The notes beneath the pieces are model-generated. The model was not told where the DNA came from. It was given only the letters and a program-made list of their open reading frames with translations, and made no database searches. A stretch of DNA of 64,000 bases from Phylloscopus collybita (Eukaryota > Chordata > Aves > Passeriformes > Phylloscopidae), in NCBI GenBank assembly GCA_027886175.1, contig JAJNNQ010000029.1, forward strand, positions 5,202,501 through 5,266,500, given 5' to 3'. Every line of letters begins with the position of its first letter. The stretch's first letter is position 1. Positions 39,692-51,021 of this stretch are shown in pieces. A program made the translations under genes and the position numbers.

Positions 39692-40407
39692 TTGCTGGGA
39701 GCAAAACAGCAGCACAGAGGTGCTCTGCATGTCCTCCCTTTTCATAAGGCCAAAATATTTATACAAAAATGGCAAATCACCCTGTGGGCTGATTTCTGGA
39801 AGATGCCCTTCTTCCAGCATGCAGAGCTGAAAGATGGTGGAGTTGATAGGTCTTTATTGTTCAGGCAAACTCTGCCTGATCCATGCACTGCTGCTGGCAG
39901 AGAAGCTCTTGTCTTCCAAATGGCACCAGTATGGTGTTTGTCAAGGAGCAGTAGGTGATCAGCGCTGTCATTTCAGGTGGGATTTACTGCCTGTCCCCTG
40001 AAGACCAGCAGATGTGGGACTCCCTAAGAGACAGTACAGAGCCAGCAGCCAGGGCTGTCCCACCTCACCAGCTAGGGAGCAGAAGAGCAGCCCCGACTCA
40101 AGGCATTGCTGAAAATCAGCTCCCAGAGGACAGGAGGGGCTTTGGCCACTGCGTCCTTGCAGGGCATCTAGAAGGCCCTGGCACTAGAGGAACACAGTTG
40201 TCCTATGAGCTGGTCCCAGCTCTCAATGGCCAAAACTCCTGGAGAGGCATGATGTTTCCAGGCCCTGACATAAAGTACAAGAGGTATAGAATGCATAGGC
40301 CCACTCTTTCCACTGAACGGCAGGAGCAGTGGCATTCCGATCCTCAGTTCAGACCTCCTCTAAAAAATCCATTTATATTTCAAAAATTATTCTGTGTGCT
40401 CACATGA
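39692..40407 (+). other. GC-richer block with two adjoining open frames (88 and 150 codons), unassigned
   Basis: Two + frames lie end to end: 39692-39958 and 39955-40407, overlapping by four bases in different frames. The second begins MISAVISGGIYCLSPEDQQ, has a proline/arginine/glycine-rich middle, and ends near PFIFQKLFCVLT. GC is clearly above the flanks from about 39790 to 40340. A plausible 3' splice-site sequence (TGTCATTTCAG) lies at 39965-39975. I recognise no domain, no likeness to CR1 or retroviral proteins and no poly(A) signal. Possibilities are a lncRNA exon, an old unrecognised transposon or a chance frame. Function is not assigned. Confidence 0.2.
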
Positions 40408-41066
40408 AGATTTTAAGTATCATGACATTACCACTCAGACTCTAGACTTTGTGGTCTTTGTATTAATCAGATATAAATATTAATAATATTTGTTTTGGGC
40501 TAAGACACAAAATCAGTAATGAAGACAATTTCTTTCTAAATGCTTAGGATCTTTGTAACTTTGAATGTTCCAAGAAAAAAAAAAATAAATGCTTTTGAAT
40601 CCCCAACCTCCTTTTGCTTTCTTGAATAATTTCTCAGAAACATAATAAGCAGAAAAGAAATAAGGAATAGTTTCTAAGGCTTTAAGCTTTCAGAAGCATA
40701 ACTTGCCTTACCACGTCCTGCCCATTGCAAAAAGATTGGAAAGGAAATTGTTGCCTCTGGCTTCAATGCAGTTAGGACAAAATTAAATCAGTAAAGACAT
40801 GAGGGAACCCACTCCTTGTACTAATAACCACATGCCATAGCTCACAAAGCCAAGCAGTAAGGAAGAACAGAAGTTGGACTGCTGCGTAAAGAGTGTACAT
40901 ACAGACCTTGAGTACAGATCATCATCTTGAGTGTCCTAAATACAGACAAGATTCCAAACACTGTGGCATATGGTAAGAGAATGCTTCAGTAGAAACTTCA
41001 GTTTCTTCAACACTCTACTGTATGAGAATACATACTTACACAAAGTTCATAGTTTACAGTAATATT
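40408..41066. other. Unique DNA, no gene recognised
   Basis: AT-rich, with an A12 run at about 40576. No recognised element. Confidence 0.5.
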
Positions 41067-42246
41067 ACAGCACATGGGTCAGGGCAATCCCAAACACAGA
41101 TACAGGCTGAGTGGAGACTGGATCCAGACTAGCCCTGGGGTGAAAGACCTGAGGGGTGTTTGCAGAAAAAAGCTCAATATGACTCAGGTCTGCATGCTTG
41201 CATCCCAGAAGGTCAATTGTATCCAGGGCTGCATCAAAAGAGGCATGAGAAGCAGGTCAAAGGAGGTGATTCTGCCCCTCTAGTCTGCTCTTCTTGAGAA
41301 CCCCCCTGGACTGGTGAGAAAGAAAGACATGTACCTGCTGGAAGGAGTCTGGAGGAGAACCACTAAGTTAATCACAGGGCTGGAAGATCTCTCCTACGAA
41401 GACAGGCTGTTCAGTCTGCAGAAGAAAAGGTTCCAGAGAGACATTATAGGAGCCTTCCAGTACCTAAAGGGGTCTCACAAGAAGGTTGCAGAGAGACTTT
41501 TCAAGAGAGCATGTAATGAGAGGAAAAGGGGAAATGACTTTAAGTTGGAAAAGGGTAGGTTTAGATTGGACATTAGGAAGAAATTCTTTAAGTTATGTGA
41601 CAGTTCTGGCTTCCTTTTTTCCTTGCCAAGGTCGGGATGATCAATACACAAGAAATATAGATTTCATGTTTGGACTTGGATGTTTATTGTTTCTTACCTA
41701 TTTACAGACTCATGAGGCATGAGCTCTAACTAGCAAGTTAGAGAAACAAAGGTAAAATGGAGACTTCCAAGGTTATTTGAGTCCAAATGGACTCTTTCCA
41801 AGGTTATTTAAGCAATAATTACCCAATACGAGGTGACACCTATATTATTTATACTTTTGACCCAATAATGACCATCCAAGGCCTGCAATGCAGACCTTTT
41901 TCACCCAATTACGGAAAACCACCTAAACCCATGAAGAAGAAGGAAGAAGAAGGTGAAGAAGAAGGACTCAGACAATGCCCAAAGTCCTCCATCTTGACTC
42001 ACATGTATTACTATATACTAAACCCCTAAATTCTAAGTTTCCAGAATCCCAACAAAGTAAGGGTGGTGAGGCACAGGAAAAGGTTGCCCAGAGAGGTTGT
42101 GACTGCCCCATGCCTGGGGGTGTTGAAGACCAGGCTGGATGGGGTTCTGAGCAACTTGGTCTAGTAGAAAGTGCCCTGCTCAGAGCAGAAGTGTTGGAGC
42201 TCAATGATTTTTAAGGTCCCTTCCATTCTGTGTTTCTATGATTCTG
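41067..42246 (+). mobile_element. CR1 LINE 3' fragment (+), interrupted by a solo LTR
   Basis: CR1 text includes ATACAGGCTGAGTGGAGACTGG, GCATGAGAAGCAGG, GGAGGTGATTCTGCCCCTCT, GACAGGCTGTTCAGTCTGCA and TTTAGATTGGACATTAGG up to 41595. It resumes at 42055 with GGGTGGTGAGGCAC, AGGTTGCCCAGAGAGGTTGT and GACCAGGCTGGATGGGG, and ends TTTAAGGTCCCTTCC then TTTCTATGATTCTGG. Coordinates include the insert. The 108-codon frame 41314-41640 is a piece of CR1 running into the LTR and not a host gene. Confidence 0.92.
41596..42054 (-). mobile_element. Solo LTR (-) inside CR1
   Basis: A 459-bp insert. On the - strand it begins TGTTGGGATTCTGGAAAC and ends CCAGAACTGTCACA. A perfect AATAAA (complement of 41683-41688) lies 87 bp before the 3' end. 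The flanks are AAGTTA (41590-41595) and AAGTAA (42055-42060), a 6-bp TSD with one mismatch. The + strand shows an internal direct repeat of TCCAAGGTTATTT (near 41750 and 41800) and a (GAA)-rich patch at about 41934-41970. The start and layout fit an LTR family abundant in bird genomes; the class is uncertain (ERVL-like start, ERVK-like TSD length). Confidence 0.82.
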
Positions 42247-44870
42247 GCACATGGGACATCAGCTCAGTTACAGGATAAAAACAGCCCTCCAGAGCCCTAC
42301 TCAATATCTTCTAAATTGAGATGAGAAATTATATTAGAAGGAAAATTATGTTACAGGCAAGACTTAGCAGCTCTACTGATATGTAAGTGACTTCTGATGC
42401 ATAAATACGAGCTCTCTGCATATTGCACCACAGCGCTTTAAATGGTCTTGCACTGTGACCCCAAAAATGGTATTCAGGCACCTTGATTCTTTGCACCTGT
42501 TATGCATTTAGTTTTCAAGGACCTACAGGAAAATAGAAATGTCAGGTTTTATCTTGTGCATCATATGGTTTAGGCATTTTAGATCTGGCAGCTTAATCTC
42601 ACAGATCCGGCAGTTTAGTCTCACTATGTTGTTTCCCATTTTTTAAAACAAAACCCTCTCCTTTAATACATAGCACAATGCTAAATCAAAACCCCCATGT
42701 AGTATCTATGGTCTCACTTATAAATGGTGTATCACAGTGATGTGTGCTGGAGGACTTCTGGGTTCTTAGACAGAAGACAGCCATGATTCATACATGGAGA
42801 TCAATAACATTAGGGATACATCTCAACACAGTGCCATATCATTCTCCTCAGTTCAACAGCACCCCCTCTTTAAAGGTAAATTCTTGGGACCTCAGATGCT
42901 TTTGTATTATTCATTCAGACATGGCTCTGCACAACACGACACAGATCAACACAGGGTGCCGTGAGAGCATAAATTACAATGATTCTAGACTTTCAGCTCA
43001 AATGGCTTCAGGGTCTTTTCCTTAGATGTCACACATTCTATTAAGGTACAACTTTGCCATTTAGGATACTAGCTGATGTGAAGGGATGTGTATTTATCTG
43101 AGACAGGTCCAGCTGGGAAGAATTCTAATGCTTGTGACGGAAATTGTAAGCTCCATAGACTAGAAAGGTGAAGATGTTTTCTTAGATACACTTCTTGTCT
43201 TCATATTATTACACAGTTATATTACAGAGACCACTTTTCTCTGACTTGCAGTAGTAACAAAGGCCAAAAGAACTTACTCTTTCTGTGTCTCTTCATTATA
43301 AGCCTGTAGGTAAATGCAAATACAAAATTGTAGTTTTCTGCTGCTTGTTAGCTGATGTAGTAAACTCACTGCCTTTGTAATATGACGTGTTTATAGTTGC
43401 TAGGGTTGGCTTTGTAGTACTTGTAGGCATTTTAAATACAAAATTCTGTTTATGGTAGCTGTATGACAAACTTACAGTCCACTATAATATGGAGTTTGTT
43501 TCCAATGCAGTTATTACCATCACTCAAAATTACATCATTTGCATTTTACAAAACAGCAAATAAAATTATTTCCAAGTCTAAAAACACAGTAGGAAAAGTG
43601 TCGGAATGAAGCAATTTAAATTATATCGACCAGGATATTTACATGTAAGCAGAGAGTTTGAATATCATCTTTAAAAACTAAGAATTGTTCTACAATGAGA
43701 TCTTCAGTCCCTCTAATACATCTTTCCATTTCTCAGTCTGACCAGCACTGGATGCTTCACAAGGACATATAAGAGTGTTACAGGAGTGACAGTAGAATAA
43801 AAGTCCTGTACAACTGCATCCATCTAAGTTCTAATAGCTAAAATTCAGCTTAACTTCTAGAGTCTCTAACAAACCTGTTCCTTTCTAAGTGCCTACAGCT
43901 GCAGTAGGCACTTAGAATTTACAACTCTAAATTTTGAGACTATTTTCCACCTATTTTCTTTTTACACTTGCTAGATTATTGTTCTTGATTACTTGCTGTG
44001 ATGGTGAATTCCACTGGCATACTATGCCTCTGGAAGAGTACAGCCTTTATCAATTAGGAATTTTATACTTTCTTGTAAAACTGAATAGCTCAAGTTTTGC
44101 TAGAGAAATCATGTACTATTAGATCAATGGATCAATTGGATCCTGATCTAATTTACTTCACTGATGATTTTAAACCTGCATGCATTAAAACAGCACCTCT
44201 TATTTATTCCCTTTCTATAGTGTTTTCTACATGTGCTAGAAAACACACCCCTCTTGCATGTTTTAACCACTTTCTTAACACCCAACCAAGACTATGATAG
44301 AAAATGATGAAACTACTGTTACACACAGATGAAAGTAAGCCATTATACACCTCTGTACTATTGTTTGCCATACAGATCAGCATGCACTTTTCTCTCAAAA
44401 AGAGATCTTGATTTTCCTTTGTGTTTTGTTGCCTGTGGCTATTTTTGCAATAGGTTCATATTGAACTGGCCATACAGATGGCTTACTCCTTAACCTACCA
44501 CCTTAAAGAACTCAATAAAATACAAAGTCAAATGTTTTCCTCCACTGAACAACAGATGATGCACTTGTTTAGATTTAAAGCTGTCCGCCACCTGCCCACT
44601 ACAGAGGGGAGGTGACGGACTCTCAGTATATGAATCTGAACCTTGTTTGAGAGTTTCAGTTTAAAGATGGACCAGGGTTCAATACAACAAATAATTTCAG
44701 GGGAGCAGAAGTGGTGTCCTCTTCTGCTTGCCAATATCTTTTCAGCCTTAGAAAATAAAACTGAGAGCTTGCTTTCTGAGGAGCTCCCATTTCAAAAACG
44801 TCCACTGAAAACACACAAAAACGTCCAGTCCATCTGAAGCCACTCTGACTTGAAAAGGTGGTAGGGAAGG
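42247..44870. other. Unique DNA with one perfect hairpin, no gene recognised
   Basis: No CR1 or LTR recognised. Small items are an imperfect tandem duplication of a GGCAGYTTARTCTCAC unit at about 42585-42624 and a perfect 14-bp hairpin at 43883-43917 (separate entry). The 93-codon frame at 42744-43025 has no motif. Confidence 0.5.
43883..43917. other. Perfect 14-bp inverted repeat, 7-nt loop
   Basis: Left arm TTCTAAGTGCCTAC (43883-43896) and right arm GTAGGCACTTAGAA (43904-43917) are exact reverse complements around AGCTGCA. Pairing stops immediately outside the arms. It is too short for a canonical microRNA precursor. It could act as a cruciform, an RNA stem-loop or a protein-binding palindrome, or be a relic. 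No flanking terminator or gene gives it context. Confidence 0.7.
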
Positions 44871-46790
44871 TATAGTGGTTTTATGTTTGCCGAATTCTGT
44901 TTGCTAAATTTAGTGTAGTGGTTTAAGAGTTTTTTCTGCTATGAGATAGAATTTGGAGGAAAAAGGCAAAACAGGCCTAACTTAAAAGTAAACAGATTTT
45001 ATTAACACACACTAAAAGAAGAAAAGTGGGAAAATAACAAAGGAAACTTCAAAAACTCTTCTCCTCCCCTCATAAGTGTTCACTTTTTCACAAACAACAC
45101 AGAGAGACAAAATCTGTGATTTTCAGTTAGTTTTACTATTTGAAAATGGTCTTTAAGTAACTCTTTAGGAAAGGAGTCTTTCTAATCCCTTTCTTAATGG
45201 TATTTTTCTCCCACTGACAACCTAGAACAGTTCTCTTATGGATCCCAACTCTTACACAAACAGCTGCTCAGGGAGACCCTGCTTCTGTGAAGTCTTTTCT
45301 CATTAGCAGTTTTCCTAAACTGCTTCTGGGTCATGGGAACTCAGGCATCTGGGGTGTCACCTTTTAAAGATGTACACAACTCAAAGACAAAGGATTTTTT
45401 CATGTCAAAAACAGAGATGTCTTCTCACTTCTTTACTGGTGCAGAGGGCTTCTCATCTCTCTCTGTTCAAGCATCTCATAAGATCAGTATTACTTAGTCC
45501 ATCCACAAACATCTTTGCTCAGATCCATACACAAATATAAACAATCATTTCTCCAAATCTTTCCCATGATTTGAAGGGATAATCTACATATAGAGTTGAT
45601 TTTCATAGCTCAATAATAAGTCCAGGCAGCGGGCACCTCCTGCATCCTTCCTGTAATTAGTCTTTCACTCTCTTTCTCCATCAGACTGTCATGCTGTGTC
45701 TTCTCTACCTTCCTTCTGTCCTGCTCTTCTCTCTCTCTCAGGGAAGGGTTAAGCCTTGGAAGCTTCATGTTGCCAGAAAAGAGTTAAATCTGCCAGCCTG
45801 CAGTGTTCATGTGATCTCTGCCGGGCAGCAGCCTCTGAGGCCGAGGGATCTCAGGAAGGTTTTCTCCGTCCCCCTCTCCGCCCGGGAGTCCCTAGAGAAG
45901 GGAGAGAGGGCGGGCGGCCCCTGCCCACCCCTCGGTGACAGTCGGGGTGGGCTGGGCCCAGCCGGGCTCCCTCCCGGCTGGTCTGAGATAGGTTTTATCA
46001 TTAGCTGATGTGAAGCTGCAGCCTCTCCTCCCCCGCCGGGAGCCGATGGAGCCCGGCCAGGCCTCGGGGCCGGCTCCCCCCGCCAGGCGAGAGCGGCGGG
46101 CCCGGCCGGCCAACAGCCCCGCCCGACGCGATGGTAGCTGTCCCAGCGGCCGGAAGGGAAAGGCCTGGCCTGGACACACTCCGCTTTCTATGGGGGTATT
46201 ACCAAAAGTCGCATCTAGCTTTCTTAGTGGTCAAACTATGTATCAGTAGATAAAATGGTCTCTTGGTAGGTACCGTCCTTGCTAAAGAATTCTAAGGTCC
46301 TGGCAGGGCAATATTTCATATTCTTCTTTAACTCAAAACAAAACTGTAGTAACCCATGACAATATCCACCCCTCGACTTTGGGGAATACAAATATTAAAC
46401 CTATTATCAAAATTACATACAACATACAATATAATACAATGTTTAAAACAATAAAACTACTGTACCCTTAGCTTTTTCACCATAATTCTGTTTTAACTTA
46501 TTTGCCTAATACTTGCTTTGCTTTTAGTGTCTTCTAGTCAGTTTTTATCAAGTCTCCAGCACCTCAACCAAAATTATGTTCTAGTTAAAGTTCTAACTGG
46601 ACACACTCAACTTTATATGAGTATTACCAAAAGTTTCATTTAGCTTTCTTAGTAATCAAACTATATGTCAGTAGCTAAAAATGATAGGTTCTGATAGGAA
46701 CCTGTCCTTTTTAAACAATTCTAAGGTCTTGGCAAGGCAGTATTTCATATTCTTCTTTGACTGAAGACCAAACTGTGTTAAGCCATGACA
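44871..46790 (-). mobile_element. Collapsed ERV provirus (-): 3' LTR, short internal remnant, truncated 5' LTR
   Basis: On the - strand: a truncated 5' LTR (46790 to about 46600, starting TGTCATGG), a roughly 240-bp AT-rich remnant (46599-46362) ending in a purine-rich GAGGGGTGGA tract like a polypurine tract, then a full LTR (46361 to 44871, also starting TGTCATGG) with AATAAA at the complement of 44998-45003. The two LTR starts are about 80% identical over 190 bp. The whole is flanked by GAAGG (44866-44870) and TAAGG (46791-46795), a 5-bp TSD with one mismatch, as expected for ERVL or ERV1. No gag, pol or env open frame survives. Confidence 0.68.
45790..46165 (-). promoter_or_regulatory. 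CpG-rich GC block within the ERV LTR
   Basis: About 375 bp with many CpG dinucleotides and G/C-runs, in sharp contrast to the AT-rich surroundings. It sits within the long LTR in the part expected to hold promoter sequence. CpGs would normally decay in a methylated old repeat, so their survival suggests a fairly recent insertion, low methylation or selection. Overlapping open frames (60-105 codons, rich in P, R, G and A) are products of GC-rich DNA. Confidence 0.5.
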
Positions 46791-49334
46791 TAAGGTCTGA
46801 CAGTTCTGTCAATAGAAAAATGGTGTCTCTTTTCTTCATGGTGTGGAAGAAGGGACCATGTCAGTACACTTCTGCAGTAACTTGGTTCTCTTTCTTCTGT
46901 AAAATAATAAGATGTACTTATGTTCCAAAGCAGATGGTTGAGACTATTCCTTCAAAGCAAAGGGTCTAAGCCTATGTATAAATGTCTTTTCTTGCTTCAT
47001 TTTTTAATTATGAACTCTGTCAAGCTTTTCAAATTGCATATTAAAAAAGAAATCACAGAGCTACACAACCCTTCGGTTTAAAAGCCTCATCATTTTGTCA
47101 TCTTGGGATTTCATGTCCATCAATCTTATTACTGAAACATGTTATGTTCAGAACAATCAATGAAGTGTCCTGTCTATAAGACAGTAATAGCTTCTAGAAA
47201 TCTGAGGCCACTATTATAGACAGTGGTTGCTGTAAACTAATATAAACTAAATGGAATGGGAACAATAAGCCCATGAGAACCCAGAGCAAAAGGACAAAAC
47301 AATTTTTAAAATCTCTTTTCAGGCAAAAAGTAGAAATTAAATACTGTAATAGAGGAAAATCACAGTGAGTTATTACAGGGTGACAGAAAAACATACAACT
47401 GAAAGAAATCATGAAATATAGACACTCCAAAGAACACACACTTCTTGCAAGTTCTCATTCTTTATAATTTAGGGTTTTTTTGTCACTGGCAATGAATCAG
47501 ATGGACAATCTATTCCAACAAAAAATCATCCCAGACACCTCTCAGGATGGTGAAACTTAAATTCAAAAAAAACCCCAATGATCTGAGAAAGCAGAAAATA
47601 ATAGTGCTTCTTCTTTAGCATCCTGTTTTGTTCAGCATTAATATTGTATTAAACTTTGTGCATATGAGCCACAGTGAACTTAATTGCAACTGAAATCACC
47701 TTTACCTACTAAGGAAATGAGGTGAGCTTTTTCCCATATAAATGTATCTCAGACCTGCTCTAGAAGCAGAACTGCCATGGGTGAGACAGGTCAGTGCAGA
47801 AAGATAATCAATCCTTACGATTTATGAGTACTTGCTAAAGGTACAAATTACAGGTAGCTCAACAGTCAGTAATTCTAAAAAAGTACTGCAAATAACCAGA
47901 AGCTTGAATACTTTTAGTCTTTCCTTATTTAACAACGGATGCAGCTGGGAAGCAGTCACAGTTTGGGACTTGGCTTTTAATCAGTGATCAAGTGATGATG
48001 ATGAGGATGAAATGAATGAGTAATCTAACTAGAGAGGTGTTGTGCCTGTTGATTGTGCACTTCTGCAGTTACAGAAAAAGTTACTATCAACGTACATAGT
48101 ATTTAGAAGTCTAGTATGGTAAGATGCTGTTCAACATCAGTAGGAATTATATTTTAATAGAGCCTCAGAAGTTTAATTTCTGTCAAAAATCTAACCATGA
48201 TTGGCCTCCTAAATCCCACCAGTGCCCTTGGCAGATCTCCTTTGGAGTCTGAAAATGGCAATTTTACACTTACAATATTGCCTATAAATTGCAGAGAATT
48301 ACACAGTGATGCACTTATTTAATCTCTTATGCATTACCAAATAATAATATTACTTCACAGTTTTTTAGCTAGGATCTCTTACAACAGAGAAGCTGTAATA
48401 TGGGAATTCCCTTTGGTTTTCATGAATTCAGTACAATTCTGAGACCTGCAGATTCGGCAAGGTTTCATATGGTAATTTAACTGGCCTTGCAGGTCAAGAG
48501 CATTGATTTGTTCCACTTGGATAAAGACAAGAACACCACAAGAATCCCACAAGAGCAGGTTTTGTGTTTGGAGGTCACTGACCTCCAGTCAAAGGCCAGC
48601 ATGCAAGGAGGCCTTATTCCTGTCATACCTGGTAGAAAAAAAAAGACAGTTGACCAATATGCATGAAATGGTATCTCTCACTGTATTGTGTTCACTAGGA
48701 GATGTTACAGAGTTAGTAAAAATATTCATAAACACTCTGAAACAGTGTAGCAGGCAGACTGTGCAAATAATACACATAAATAGCAGTATGCAAAATAAAA
48801 ATTAATTTCCAGCTGTGAAAAGCATGACAAGTGTTTTCACCTGGTAGAGACAGCATCTTGAGACTTCTTGATACCTCACAATATGAAGAACTATATCAAG
48901 TGCAGTTGGCTCTGTATAAACCACACATCAAGTCCCTTTAGAAGAGTGATAATCTTCTAAAGAGTAAGCCAGTAGATATTGAACATGATTCACTGACTCT
49001 TGCCTTATTTTCTGTGGAAGGTAGAGTTGTAATTAAATATTAGTTTGTTTAATCCTTTTTTATTGCAACAACTTCGATACATTTGCCCAACATTGAATCA
49101 GAGTCTGTGGTCTTGCAGTGATGTAGTGTGAGGCTGTCCCACGTTTGTGCCTTCAGAGAGGCAGCAGAGAACACTCTCTCCATGCTCAGCTCAGCTTCAC
49201 CTGAGGAGGTGTGTAGGAAGGATTTTTTGACAGAGAAAACTATTTTACTGGTCTGGTCCCAAAACAAAAAAGCTATTTTACTTTTATGATCTAGTCTCAC
49301 ACTAGGTACAGAAACAAACAGAGAGTAATCATGC
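46791..49334. other. Unique DNA, no gene recognised
   Basis: No CR1 or LTR with clear boundaries. Near 49058 the complement has an AATAAAAAA poly(A)-like site. The 131-codon - strand frame (49049-49444) runs from unique DNA into CR1 and has no motif, so I do not call it a gene. Confidence 0.5.
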
Positions 49335-50195
49335 CAACTGCTGCCAACTCTGCTCTGCACTGCTCTGCTCTGCTCTGCTCTGGTGAGACCAAACCTGGAA
49401 CCCTGCATCCAGCTCTCATGTCCCCAGCAGAGGAAGGACATCAATCTCTTAAAACAGGTTCAGAGGAGTGTCACTAAGAGGTTTAGATGGCTGGAGCACC
49501 TCTCCTCCAAGGGAATGTGGGACTACAGCTAGAAAGCAGGACTCAGTACTGGTGAACTCATGACGGAAGTGGACATGCTAACTTTAGTGGACCATAAGCC
49601 CTGGCAAGTAAAGGCAGAACCCTGAAGGAGGAAGAGATAACGGTGTGCTTAGATATGCTTTGTTCTGAACAAACCATGCAAGACTGTACATGCCTGTGCA
49701 GGTCTGTACAAGGCTATGATTTAGCACTGTTCCTAAGAGACATGATCATTGTTAATTTTAGCTATAGCTGAAAAGGTACATAGTCTAGGTTCTGTAATCA
49801 ATAAATTGGCTTCTTGCATGCAAACCATGGACCCTGTCTCTTCAATCACCAATAAGGGAAGACTGAGAGAGCTGGAGTTTTTTGGCCTGGAGAAGGCTCC
49901 AGGGAGCCCTCACAGCAGTCTTCAGCAGTTAAGTGGAGTTTATAAAAAAAAGAGATAGAGCAACTTTATAGACAGGCAGATAGCAATAGGACAAGGTAGG
50001 ATAGTTTTAAACTAAAAGATCAGAGATTAGCATAGATATTAGGAAAAAAAAAATTGTGACCATGGTTGAGGCACTGGAGCAGGCTGTCCAGAGAAATTGT
50101 GGATGTCCCATCCCTGGCAATGTTCAAGGCCAGGTTGGATGGGGCCTTGAACAACCTGGTCTAGTGGAAGAGGTCTCTGCCCATGGCAAGAATTT
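49335..50195 (+). mobile_element. CR1 LINE 3' fragment (+), interrupted by an ERVK-like LTR
   Basis: The left part has CTCTGGTGAGACCAAACCTGG, CTGCATCCAGCTCTCATGTC, GAGGAAGGACATCAATCTC and GGCTGGAGCACCTCTCCTCC. After the LTR it resumes with GGGAAGACTGAGAGAGCTGG, TTTTTTGGCCTGGAGAAGG, GCATAGATATTAGG, GGCACTGGAGCAGGCTGTCC and GGCCAGGTTGGATGGGGCC, then fades near 50195 before the ATTCTATG tail. A small (CTCTG)n array marks its left edge. Coordinates include the insert. Confidence 0.88.
49516..49854 (+). mobile_element. Solo ERVK-like LTR within CR1, exact TSD
   Basis: 339-bp insert starting TGTGGGACTACAGC and ending AATCACCAATA (the normal CA end seems changed to TA). It is flanked by the identical AGGGAA (49510-49515 and 49855-49860; 7 bp AAGGGAA if the adjacent A is counted). 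A perfect AATAAA (49800-49805) lies 50 bp before the end, followed by TTGGCTTCTTGCATGC, like the R/U5 of bird class II LTRs. Removing insert and one TSD restores CR1. No internal genes, hence a solo LTR. Confidence 0.82.
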
Positions 50196-51021
50196 CCAAG
50201 CCAGATTTAATCTACAGAGACCAACACAGTAATAGGTCTATCAGGGATCCTGAGCATATTTTTCATTTCTAGTACAGGCCCAGGCTTTGGCTGTCATGTT
50301 TTGACACACTTTCTTCCCATTAGAAAACACAGTGTGAACATTGTGTAAAGTAAAAATGCATCCTCTTCTAAAGGTTATCAAACTCCAGAATTGTTAATAA
50401 TCAGCACAAAGACAACTAAAGTTCAGTTCCAGTCTGTTTCAGGAACTGGTTAAATCTACTTCTTCATCTTGGTCATCTATGGATTATTCTTAGAATACCA
50501 CAGAATTAAATCCTTCTTCATTTCTCCCATGCATCTAATTGATACACTCACCTTCCAAGTTTGCTATTTCTGGCAAGTTTTGAAAGGTCTTGCTCTTGTT
50601 AACTCTGGGAGCTAACTGCTGTCACTTAACTCTCAGATGAGGAAAGGGTTCAGTCTTCTATTTAAGACTAAAAGAACTGTGTGCCCACAACTCCGAGAAT
50701 TGCTTTATAGAAAATGTCGGCATGTTTGGCAATCACCTTAGCAATAAATAGCAATAAATACCTCAGGCTTACACTTCTGGGAATAGATTTTTCTCCTTCT
50801 TTCATCAGAAAAATCACTACATTAAAATTCCATGCTGCAGGATATTTTAGTTATGTGTTTATGGCATCAAGACATGAAGTGCATGGGATTTATAAATACA
50901 CATTCAACTGTGCTTAGGACTACCAACAAAGAGAATGGGCTGCACAACACCCACTGGACCTTATGGTGGACCTTGGTCCACCCATAATGGACCTTCACTA
51001 CAATGTTTTCCCATATGGATT
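50196..51021. other. Unique DNA with a short palindrome
   Basis: No gene. A near-perfect palindrome (TTATGGTGGACC at 50961-50972 against GGTCCACCCATAA at 50975-50987) lies 35 bp before the next LTR. The word GGACCTT recurs around it. Confidence 0.5.

Noticed and set aside
41314..41640. 108-codon frame with LEDLSYEDRLFSLQKKRF-like text
   Set aside because: It is CR1 3'-region DNA read in frame; similar frames recur in other CR1 copies (14418-14618, 24590-24847).
45691..46249. GC-rich open frames of 60-105 codons rich in P, R, G and A
   Set aside because: Lie in the CpG-rich part of an ERV LTR on both strands; GC-rich DNA has few stops by chance.
49049..49444. 131-codon - strand frame
   Set aside because: Crosses from unique DNA into CR1 antisense, includes the (CTCTG)n array and has no motif.
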